The position numbers and the translations under genes were made by a program. A stretch of 64,000 nt of DNA from Kuafuiihalomonas sp039024635 (GTDB lineage: Bacteria > Myxococcota > Kuafuiibacteriia > Kuafuiibacteriales > Kuafuiibacteriaceae), in NCBI GenBank assembly GCA_039024635.1, contig JBCCQA010000025.1, positions 1 through 64,000 on the forward strand. Direction: 5' to 3'. The stretch's first letter is position 1, and the number at the start of each line of letters is the position of its first letter. Positions 7,469 through 15,253 of the stretch are shown here, in pieces. The notes beneath the pieces were generated by a model. It had not been told where the DNA came from and made no database searches. It was given only the letters and a program-made list of their open reading frames with translations.

Positions 7469-9232
7469 ATGGGCCGATTCACGAGCAAGTTTGGAGCACT
7501 CTCATGGCGGGCAGCGTGCGCTGCGCTCTTGCTGAGCCAGGGCTGCGGTCAGGCGGGAAGCGATGGCCCGACAGACACCGGGAATGGGACTTCGACGACG
7601 GATGCCGGGACGCCCGACGGAGGGTCCGAGCCGGGGCCCGACTCGGGTTCCGTTTCCATGGACCTCGGGAGCCCCCCGGCGGCAGGGTCGGCGATGATTG
7701 GCCCCGAGGGTGGGCGGCTCACGACCCCGGAGTCCCGGGTGTTTCTGGAGGTACCCCCTGGGGCGCTCACCGAAACTGTCGAGATCACTCTGGTCGAGGT
7801 GGAAGGGCCCGCCTCGGCGGTGGGGACGGTGGTTGACCTGGAGCCCGACGGTCTGCGCTTTGCCCAGCCTGCGACCTTGGGCCTCGTCTTCGAGCCCGAC
7901 CGAATCCCGGGCGGCTTCACAGAAGACGATCTGGTGGCGGCCTACCTAGAAGAGGACGCTTGGGTCTCGGTGCTCCCCACCCAGGTCGATGCCGACGCCG
8001 AAGCTCTGACGGCCTTGGTCGATCACTTCTCGGTGGTCGGCGCCACCGTCCTAGCGGGGGCTTCAATGCGGATCTCGGACCAGCGTGACTTCGGTGAGAC
8101 TCTTTCGAACATCGTCTTGGACCCCGAGCAGCCCGACTACATCGTAGAACGTCCCGCCGAACCCGGAAGCGGGCCCCAGGGGTTGATCGTCACCAAGGCC
8201 GTCCGCATCGAGCCCGGCGTGAAGATCGCCTTCGAAGCCGACACGAACTTCTTCATGCAGGGGAACCTGGATGCCCAAGGGACAGAAGAGGCGCCCATCA
8301 TCTTCGAGGGTTTCTCGGCGGATGGAGAGCCTCCGCCTCAGGCCGGGCACTGGCGGGGCCTGACCCTGGCCGGTCGAAGCGCCGATGGCCTGGAGGGGCA
8401 GTTCATTCTCCGGAATGCCATCATTCGCCACGCGGGGGGCGCCTACGATCGGCCGGCCACCTATGACGGTCTCGACCTTTTGTCGGCCAGCCTCGGAACG
8501 CTCGGCAACAACAAGACCACCGAGATCCGAGATGTCCTCATCGAAGACGGTCTCGGCCTCGGCTTCGACATGATGACCTACAACTCACTCGCTGCGCGCT
8601 TTGTCAGCATCGACAGACTGACCATCCGTCGTGTGCAAGGCTTTGCCGTGGGCGTCTTCCCGGCCACCGACATCGGTGAGGTCACCGTCGAAGAGGTCGG
8701 CGACCCCCGCGTCTGGATTCGAGGCGGCGAGACCGAGAACCTGAGGATCCCCGGCATCGGCGTTCCCTTCGTCGTCGGCATGACCCCCGAAGAGGTGGCC
8801 GACTATCAGAGCTTCTTCGCGACCCCCGAGCGGGAGATCTTCGTGCAGAACGACCTTCGCGTCGACGCGGGGGGCATCATCGAATACACGGAAGAGGGCG
8901 GAATCCGATTCCGGACCGACGATGACGACGACGTCCCGCGACTGCGGGTAGAGGGGACAGAGAGCAATCCTGTGACCGTTCGGCCCGCGAGCCCCGGAGT
9001 CCAGTGTGACCCCTTCATCGTTCTGAACGAGGGCGACAACCTCATTCGGCATGCGGTCTTCGAGTCCTGCAGCAGCGTGATCATCGTCCCCCCGAGAACC
9101 GCCATCCGTATCGAAGACACCCTCGTGCGGGACTCGGACTGCGTCGTCTTTCGAAGCAGCACGGAAAACACGGTCGAGCTCGTCCGGGTCGAGCTGGACA
9201 ACACGCCCCGCATCGAGTGCCAGGACATCTGA
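7469..9232 (+). CDS. ZU5-domain lipoprotein with a C-terminal beta-helix-like region
   Basis: I start at the ATG at 7469, preceded by a G-rich stretch, because it gives a proper lipoprotein signal peptide: basic start, hydrophobic core, and lipobox LSQGC with Cys 26. The 587-residue protein then has a low-complexity linker rich in Gly/Thr/Asp and a ZU5-like domain at about 75-150 (MIGPEGGRLTTPESRVFLEV, then PPGALTETVEI). From about residue 195 onward it resembles parallel beta-helix passenger proteins, with repeated turns such as IEPGVKIAFEADTNFFMQGN and PIIFEGFSADGE. It is probably surface-exposed and outer-membrane anchored. A precise role is unknown. It opens the lipoprotein island that continues to 18 kb. 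Confidence 0.8.
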   Translation: MGRFTSKFGALSWRAACAALLLSQGCGQAGSDGPTDTGNGTSTTDAGTPDGGSEPGPDSGSVSMDLGSPPAAGSAMIGPEGGRLTTPESRVFLEVPPGALTETVEITLVEVEGPASAVGTVVDLEPDGLRFAQPATLGLVFEPDRIPGGFTEDDLVAAYLEEDAWVSVLPTQVDADAEALTALVDHFSVVGATVLAGASMRISDQRDFGETLSNIVLDPEQPDYIVERPAEPGSGPQGLIVTKAVRIEPGVKIAFEADTNFFMQGNLDAQGTEEAPIIFEGFSADGEPPPQAGHWRGLTLAGRSADGLEGQFILRNAIIRHAGGAYDRPATYDGLDLLSASLGTLGNNKTTEIRDVLIEDGLGLGFDMMTYNSLAARFVSIDRLTIRRVQGFAVGVFPATDIGEVTVEEVGDPRVWIRGGETENLRIPGIGVPFVVGMTPEEVADYQSFFATPEREIFVQNDLRVDAGGIIEYTEEGGIRFRTDDDDDVPRLRVEGTESNPVTVRPASPGVQCDPFIVLNEGDNLIRHAVFESCSSVIIVPPRTAIRIEDTLVRDSDCVVFRSSTENTVELVRVELDNTPRIECQDI

Positions 9233-9262
9233 GCACGACGCGGCGCCGAACCGGTCAGGAGG

Positions 9263-9430
9263 CTAGCGCCTGAGGCCGCACCGGGCCCGAGCGCTCCATA
9301 TATCTTCCTGCACGTGCTCAATTTTGACGGGCTTGGTCAGGTGACCGAGCATCCCCGCCTCTTCGCATTTTCCGCCGCACTTCTGGGGTCGTACTCGGCC
9401 ACCAGCACACGCAGCCCCTCGAGAGCGGCT
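9263..9430 (-). pseudogene. Possible remnant of a response-regulator receiver domain
   Basis: The minus strand reads EEAGMLGHLTKPVKIEHVQE just before a stop. This matches the end of receiver domains (AGA-x-G-x-LTKP followed by a helix), including the conserved Lys-Pro. In an adjacent frame upstream lies GLRVLVAEYDPRSAAENAK, similar to the first strand of such domains. Most of the domain between these pieces is missing. I see nothing else in 9233-9603. Short, so the call is tentative. Confidence 0.35.
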
Positions 9431-9603
9431 CGATGCGCCGTCTCGAGCTCCCATCAGGTCGTCCCGCGGAGCGTGGGCTTCAGGCTGGCTGCTTGGGAGC
9501 GTTTCAGCAACTCAACGGGCGTGAGAAGGCACTCGACAGAGAAGGGCGACAACTCGAATTGACGTGCGGACTAGCGTGGCTGCTCGCAATCGAATTCGCC
9601 ACC

Positions 9604-12279
9604 CTAGGGCACGACGGAGAAAGGATGGATCCACTGGTCGAAGGCCCCGAAGTCCTCGACCTCGATGAAGAGCCGCATCGGACCCATCGCCGTCCCGGGG
9701 ATGGAGACCGAGAAGGAGACGCTCTCGCTGGCAAGGGCGGCGAGGTCCCGAACCTGAATGTCGCGCGTGTTCGTGGTCCCATCCGCCTCCTGAAGCTCTA
9801 CCACCACCCGAGCTCTTCCCGACTGATTGCTCCGTTCCGTGATGTCTACAGTGACGGCCATTTCCTCTCCTGCCACCACCGAGCTTGGGGCGGTCAGTCC
9901 GTCGAAGCTGATTCGGGACTCTAGGATGCGGACGAGCCGTCCTTGATCGACTTCGACCCAGCGTTGCACGAGGCCGGACGGCCATTCGACGACGACATCC
10001 ACCGCCTCTATCTCGCCCAGCCCAAAGTGGACCTCAGGTGCAGCGGGCCCAAGGAAAGAGGGCGCCGAACCCAGCTCCCGCAGGATCGGTCCATCCGGTG
10101 TCTCGGCGATGATCTTTGCGCCGACTCCGTCTCGATTGGAGACTCGTCCGTCGAGGTCTACTGAAAGCCAGCTGTTCTGGTTGGAGAGATCGTTCCGCAG
10201 CAGCTCCACACCGTCTTGCAGGTTGGTCACGAGCAGATCCACGTCGCCGTCCCGGTCGTAGTCGGCCGCCGCGACCGAGCGAGAGCGGGCATCGGCCGCG
10301 ACGCGAGCGCTTCGTGAGACGTCGAGGAAGGGCAAGCCGGAGTCCACACCCAGCTGGTTCAGGAGGAGCTTGTTCTCGGACTCGAGGGCGTTGGCCGCGC
10401 TGGCGACGGTTGGAGTGAACCCGTTGGCTACGAAGAGATCCTGCCAGCCGTCATTGTCGAAGTCCTCGAAGACGGCGCCCCAACCGGCTGCGAATAGCTG
10501 CGGGCTGCAGCTGTCCTGTTCGAGTGCAGCCCCGAGCTGGACGCTCACGTCGACGAATCCCCCCACCCCCTGGTCCTGCAGGAGTTCGTTTCGTCCGATG
10601 CTCGTGAAGTAGTAGTCGAGGTCGCCGTCTCGGTCATAGTCGCCAATTCCGATGCCTCGACAGTAGAGCTGAGCCCCAAGGCCGATCATGGTGCTCACTT
10701 CGGTGAAGTTAGCTCCGCCGTCGTTCTCATAGGTCCTGTTGGGCACGACGAACTGTCCCAGGTCGTTGCAGTCCATGAGGTCGAGGTCGCCGTCGCCGTC
10801 GATGTCAGTGATAGCGGTAACGCTGGTGGCTCCGGGCGTCGACCCGCTTCCTCCGACCCCCAGCCTTTCCGTGACGTCGGTGAAGGTCCCGTCGCCCTCG
10901 TTGTGGAAGAGGCGGTTCTCCAGTCCGTTGTGGTTCGGAAACCTCCCCCCCGGGCCGATGTACCCGGACACGTAGAGGTCGAGCCAACCGTCGCCGTCGT
11001 AGTCTCCAAAGGTCGCGCCGGTGGTCCAGACGGCGTAGTCGACTCCGGCGGCCGCCGTTGCGTTCGAAAAGCCGGCCGAGCCGTCATTGCGGAGGAGGAA
11101 GTTGGCGGCGGTGGTCGAGAAGTACAGGTCCAGATCGCCATCGTTGTCGTAGTCGCCCATAGCCAAGCCCTGGATGATGCCGCTGGCGTCCGCGACGGGC
11201 TCGAAGCCGGCGAAGCTCGTTCTGTCGGTGAAGCTCCCGTTTCCGTCGTTTCGGTAGTATTCGGGCCCCTCGGTCTCGGAGGCGAGGATGATGTCCAAGT
11301 CGCCGTCGCCGTCCAAGTCGCCGAAGGTGCCCGCCGCTCCGATGCCGTTGCTGAGTGGGGGACCGCTGCCCCCAAAGCTCACACCGACCTGGGCGGCGAC
11401 CTCCGTGAAACAGACCCCGTCCGCGCAGCGAGCCTCCGAGAACGGAACCTTTTCGCCGTTGCCACAGTCGTTGAACGCACAAGACTCGCCTGTCGTGCAC
11501 TGGTTGCCGTCGTCGCAGGGCGAGCCCTCCGGCGCGAACTCACTCTCACAGGCGCCTGTCGCCGGATTGCACTGGTTGGAGAGCATGCAGGGGAGGACGA
11601 TGCACCGGACGTCGTTCGAGGACGCGCAAACGCCGCCCAAACACTCGGTTTGGAGCGTACACAGATCTCCGTCATCGCAAGCGCTCCCATCAGGCAGCGG
11701 CGTCTCGACGCAGCCAAGGGTCGTATCGCAAGTCGCTTCGAAGCAGCTCGACGGTGCGGGGCAGCTGATCATGGCTCCGACGCATTCGCCGGCTCGACAG
11801 ATGCCCTCCTCGATGCAGACGTTGCTGCACGGCGCGCCGTCGGGGGCGGTCTCGCCTTCGCACTCTCCGGTGGAGGGATTGCAGGCGCCCGTCCTACAGG
11901 TAGCGCCGCTGCTGCAGTGGAGCGCGTCTCGCCCGTGGCAAAGGCCGCCTACGCAGACGTCGGTTCGGGTGCACGCGTTTCCGTCATCACAGGGAGCCTC
12001 GTCCTCGGCCGCCACCTGCATGCAGCGACCGTCTTGGCACGCGCCGACCAAGCAGGCGTCCCTGTCGCCTGGACACGCCAGGGCCGTACCTGCGCACACG
12101 CCGTCCTCACACACGTCGTTTTCGGTGCAGTCATCTCCATCGTCGCAGAAATCGCCATCGGCTGCGCCCGCGCACGCGTCCGAAGGCGGGCCGCGGTCTT
12201 GACCGTCGTCGAGGGAACCCGAGCCCTCGACGCAGCCCATTCCCAAGAGCAAGGTAGTAAAGGCCGCCGCTATCCGCAT
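9604..12279 (-). CDS. Large lipoprotein: Cys-rich repeats, VCBS/FG-GAP repeats and ASPIC/UnbV domain
   Basis: The start at 12279 gives a lipoprotein signal (MRIAAAFTTLLLGMGC, Cys 16); longer readings would run into the divergent gene. The 891-residue protein has three blocks. Residues about 25-320 are Cys-rich repeats of the CDDGDxCTxxDxCxxGxC kind common in myxobacterial secreted proteins. Residues about 330-690 are FG-GAP/VCBS blades with calcium-binding DxDGDGxxD loops (DLDGDGDLDIIL; GDYDNDGDLDLYF; GDYDGDGWLDLYV; GDYDRDGDLDYYF; EDFDNDGWQDLFV). An ASPIC/UnbV domain follows (GVGAKIIAETPDGPI; VVVEWPSGLVQRW), then an Ig/CARDB-like C-terminal region. The protein is probably outer-membrane anchored and involved in adhesion or binding; the ligand is unknown. 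It diverges from the PKD lipoprotein pair across 184 bases. Confidence 0.85.
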   Translation of the reverse strand: MRIAAAFTTLLLGMGCVEGSGSLDDGQDRGPPSDACAGAADGDFCDDGDDCTENDVCEDGVCAGTALACPGDRDACLVGACQDGRCMQVAAEDEAPCDDGNACTRTDVCVGGLCHGRDALHCSSGATCRTGACNPSTGECEGETAPDGAPCSNVCIEEGICRAGECVGAMISCPAPSSCFEATCDTTLGCVETPLPDGSACDDGDLCTLQTECLGGVCASSNDVRCIVLPCMLSNQCNPATGACESEFAPEGSPCDDGNQCTTGESCAFNDCGNGEKVPFSEARCADGVCFTEVAAQVGVSFGGSGPPLSNGIGAAGTFGDLDGDGDLDIILASETEGPEYYRNDGNGSFTDRTSFAGFEPVADASGIIQGLAMGDYDNDGDLDLYFSTTAANFLLRNDGSAGFSNATAAAGVDYAVWTTGATFGDYDGDGWLDLYVSGYIGPGGRFPNHNGLENRLFHNEGDGTFTDVTERLGVGGSGSTPGATSVTAITDIDGDGDLDLMDCNDLGQFVVPNRTYENDGGANFTEVSTMIGLGAQLYCRGIGIGDYDRDGDLDYYFTSIGRNELLQDQGVGGFVDVSVQLGAALEQDSCSPQLFAAGWGAVFEDFDNDGWQDLFVANGFTPTVASAANALESENKLLLNQLGVDSGLPFLDVSRSARVAADARSRSVAAADYDRDGDVDLLVTNLQDGVELLRNDLSNQNSWLSVDLDGRVSNRDGVGAKIIAETPDGPILRELGSAPSFLGPAAPEVHFGLGEIEAVDVVVEWPSGLVQRWVEVDQGRLVRILESRISFDGLTAPSSVVAGEEMAVTVDITERSNQSGRARVVVELQEADGTTNTRDIQVRDLAALASESVSFSVSIPGTAMGPMRLFIEVEDFGAFDQWIHPFSVVP

Positions 12280-12463
12280 GATCCCCGAAAGCCTTGGACC
12301 CGACTCTGCGACCCGACGGCCTCGGAGACTGGTCGACGCGTGATGAGCAGACAGAACCGGTGGAAGGCAGAAGCCCACCCCCATGATGCCGAAATCGGTT
12401 AAAAACAGGGCTCGGTGGCTCCCGGCTCTGGCCTGTGCCGTACCGTCCCTCCAGCTTTCGGCC
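12280..12463. promoter_or_regulatory. Divergent intergenic region of the lipoprotein island
   Basis: The ASPIC lipoprotein reads left and the PKD/propeller pair reads right from this 184-base gap, so both promoters should lie here and the three genes may be co-regulated. I could not identify promoter boxes or an operator by eye. Confidence 0.3.
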
Positions 12464-15253
12464 ATGGGATGGGTCAAACGAGGGGTCTTCCTCTTCCTCT
12501 TGGGCTTCGGCTGCACCGATGAGGGCGGGGTGCTGAATCGGCCGCCGGTCGCGGTAGCGGAGCTGGTGATCGAGTCCGAGCGGGTCCTGCTGGATGGCCG
12601 ACAGAGTCGGGACCCGGACGGGCAGCTGGTCCAGTTTCGGTGGACGCAGACCGCCGGGCCCAGCGTGGAGCTGACGGGTGGTTCGGAGGCCCTGGCCAGC
12701 TTTACGCCCGTCGAAGGGGAAGGCGAGCTCGTATTCTCCTTGCTGGTTCGGGACGACCAGGGCGCCGTGGGCTTGGCTGAGCTGCGTTTGCCGTTGACGT
12801 CTCTCGGTGAGGGTCCTGTCGCCGACGCAGGTCCTGACGCCCTGGCTGCTTTCGGGGCGGAGGTCCAGCTGGATGGCTCGGCCTCCATCAGTCGCAATGC
12901 GGCCGACCCGGGCCTGAGCTTCGCCTGGACCCAGCTCGATGGTGTGGAAGTGGTCCTGAGCGACGCCGACGGTCCCGCACCCAGCTTCTTCGCCCCGCCG
13001 ACCCGAACGCGGCTGGTGTTCGGTCTGACCGTCACCGACGTCGACGCCCAAACGTCGGCGGACGAAGTGGTGGTGACGGTCAGCGACGATCAAGCGCCCA
13101 TCGCCGACGCCGGACCGGACCTCGTGGTCGAAGTCGGCGTGACGGCCCAGCTCGACGGGAGCGCGAGCAGCGATCCAGAGGGGGGGGGCCTCAGCTACGC
13201 CTGGCGTCAGACCTCGGGGCCGATGGTGACTCTGATGGACGGGGAGGGTTCCAGCCCCAGCTTCGTCGTTCCCACGGAGCCCGGCGTGACCGAGTTCGAG
13301 CTCACGGTCACCGACCCCACGAACCTGAGTGCGACCGATTTCGTCCGTGTGATTCCGGCGGGTGCAGATCCCATCCTCGAAGTCTTCTATCCACCCGAAG
13401 GCAGCGACTTCGGGGGGCGGACTGGCACCAGCATCCTGACCGGTCGAGTTGTCGACCCCAATGGAACCGAGATCACCTCCATCCTCGTGGACGGTCAGCC
13501 GGCCGAGATGGATCCCGAAGATCCAGGCCGCTTCAGCGCCCGCTTCAATCTGCGCGCCGATGGACAAGTCACATCGGTCGAGGCGCGCGACGAAGCCGAC
13601 GAGAGGAGCTCCGTCCTTCGCTCTACGACAAACGTCGCGCCCCTCCTTGGCGGACTGGTTCCTAACGCCGCCGGGACCGAGGTCGTCTTCCTCGGCACCG
13701 AGCAGCTCAGCTTGATCGACGTCGCCGATGGAAGCCGAACTGACGTCGCCCTTCAGGATGAGTCCCCCACGGCCCAAGTGACCTCGACCGTCTTCGACGG
13801 CGCACGTGGCCGCGTCATTTTCGTCGGCATCAACCGTAATGCCCTCTTCACCGTCGACGTCGCTACGGGACGGATCGAGATCCTCTCCGACGTCTCGAAC
13901 GGAGGCGGCGTTCCGCTCGATCAGCCGCTGTCCCTCGCTTTGGACCCTGATGGAAACCGGGTGTTCGTGGCCCAGCAGGGTGAGCCTCGGGTCCTTCAGG
14001 TCGACCTCGACACGGGGCTGCGCTCCTCGGTGCCGGGGGCCGACGGGCTCCTCCGCTTCGGACGCCTGCTTTGGGACGCCCCGGCCCAGCGCCTCTTCAT
14101 CATCACTTTCCGAGGACTCACGAGCATGGACGTGACGACGGGGGTGCTCACCGAGATACCGGGCTTCTCGGACCTGGTCACCTACACCCTGTGGGACGAA
14201 GACCTTCAGGAGCTGATCTTTGTATCTCGAAACGACGTCAAGGCCTTCGATCCATTGACTGGCGTCGAGCGCACGATCTCGTCGGCGCTCGAGCAGCCCG
14301 GGCCTGACCAACTCGGAACCCTGGTGAGAGCGGAGGGAAGACTCTACGCCGAGGGCCTGGGTCTACTGGTCGAGATCGACGAGACGACCGGCGCCCGGAC
14401 CGTGGTGGCGGGAAGAAGGGTCGGGGTGGGCCCCTCCATGAACCTGTCGGTGTCGGGTCTGGGCGATGACGCGAAGAACGCGACCTTCTACAGCGTTGCG
14501 ACCGTGGTGGCCGACCGACGCATCGTGGCCATGGACGGAGAGGGCGGCGACCGAAGTCTCTTGGCTACGGTCAGTTTTCAGGTCAATGGCCTAAAGTGGT
14601 CGCCGGACCTCGACGCGCTCCTCGTAAGCTCGGAACGTGACCCGGTCTTCTTGGTCGACCCGGTGAGCGGAAATGCAGACCCTGCAAGTCAGCCTTTTCG
14701 TCAGCGGGCTGCCTCTCGAACGAAGGGCGACAGCGGACTCTTCGTCCTGGAGCGAAACGGCATCCTCTCGGTGATCAGCTTGGTCCAGCTGGGCTCGGGC
14801 GCCAGCTCGATCGTCACCACGGTCGAGAGTCGCCCCGGGCCGGCCTTCCAGGATCCTCGAGACATCGAGTATTCGCCCGTCGAGGACGCCGTTTATGTCG
14901 CCGACGGGGACACGCTGCTTCGGGTCGATGCGGAGAGCGGTGCGCGGAGCCTGGTGAGCGGGGATCGACGGGGCCAGGGGCCGCTGTTCACCAGACCGGA
15001 GCAGCTGGTGCTCGACCCCGCGGGGGGAAGGGCCTGGGTGCTTCAATCCGACCTCTACGAGGTCGACTTTGCCACCGGCAACCGCCGGCTCATCCGGACG
15101 CCCGGCCGAGCCTTCGCGCGGTCCTCGGAAGGCGTGTCGGTCAGGCCCGACGCTCGGGTCGCCTACGTGATGGTGTCCGATGTCAGCACTCAGCAAGGGG
15201 TTTTGACGGCGGTCGAGCTGCAGAGCCAAGAGTCGGTGGAGGTGTCGCGATGA
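12464..15253 (+). CDS. PKD-like/beta-propeller surface lipoprotein, paralogue 1
   Basis: The ATG at 12464 gives MGWVKRGVFLFLLGFGC, a lipoprotein signal with Cys 17; the frame is open from 12383, but that leader would not fit a signal peptide. The 929-residue protein has three PKD/REJ-like beta-sandwich repeats in residues about 25-305 (markers PVADAGPD, LDGSASS, FAWTQ or YAWRQTSGP, FELTVTD). One further Ig-like domain lies at about 305-400 (PPEGSDFGG ... GRVVDPNG). From about 410 to the end it forms a beta-propeller-like series of blades with the signature xDxxTGxR, often followed by RGxGP, for example DAESGARSLVSGDRRGQGP. Its stop overlaps the start of its paralogue (ATGA). It is probably an outer-surface adhesin or binding protein; the ligand is unknown. 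Confidence 0.82.
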   Translation: MGWVKRGVFLFLLGFGCTDEGGVLNRPPVAVAELVIESERVLLDGRQSRDPDGQLVQFRWTQTAGPSVELTGGSEALASFTPVEGEGELVFSLLVRDDQGAVGLAELRLPLTSLGEGPVADAGPDALAAFGAEVQLDGSASISRNAADPGLSFAWTQLDGVEVVLSDADGPAPSFFAPPTRTRLVFGLTVTDVDAQTSADEVVVTVSDDQAPIADAGPDLVVEVGVTAQLDGSASSDPEGGGLSYAWRQTSGPMVTLMDGEGSSPSFVVPTEPGVTEFELTVTDPTNLSATDFVRVIPAGADPILEVFYPPEGSDFGGRTGTSILTGRVVDPNGTEITSILVDGQPAEMDPEDPGRFSARFNLRADGQVTSVEARDEADERSSVLRSTTNVAPLLGGLVPNAAGTEVVFLGTEQLSLIDVADGSRTDVALQDESPTAQVTSTVFDGARGRVIFVGINRNALFTVDVATGRIEILSDVSNGGGVPLDQPLSLALDPDGNRVFVAQQGEPRVLQVDLDTGLRSSVPGADGLLRFGRLLWDAPAQRLFIITFRGLTSMDVTTGVLTEIPGFSDLVTYTLWDEDLQELIFVSRNDVKAFDPLTGVERTISSALEQPGPDQLGTLVRAEGRLYAEGLGLLVEIDETTGARTVVAGRRVGVGPSMNLSVSGLGDDAKNATFYSVATVVADRRIVAMDGEGGDRSLLATVSFQVNGLKWSPDLDALLVSSERDPVFLVDPVSGNADPASQPFRQRAASRTKGDSGLFVLERNGILSVISLVQLGSGASSIVTTVESRPGPAFQDPRDIEYSPVEDAVYVADGDTLLRVDAESGARSLVSGDRRGQGPLFTRPEQLVLDPAGGRAWVLQSDLYEVDFATGNRRLIRTPGRAFARSSEGVSVRPDARVAYVMVSDVSTQQGVLTAVELQSQESVEVSR

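Noticed and set aside
10903..12402. Long plus-strand frame of about 500 codons opposite the ASPIC lipoprotein
   Set aside because: It is the mirror of a repetitive Asp/Cys-rich gene and shows only Ala/Val/Arg-rich text with no domain or start signal.
12383..12463. Upstream in-frame extension of the first PKD lipoprotein
   Set aside because: The extra 27 residues would bury the signal peptide and lipobox; the ATG at 12464 gives a normal lipoprotein start.
12280..13035. Long N-terminal extension of the ASPIC lipoprotein frame
   Set aside because: It overlaps the divergent PKD gene and has antisense-like Ser/Arg/Pro composition; the lipoprotein start at 12279 is clear.
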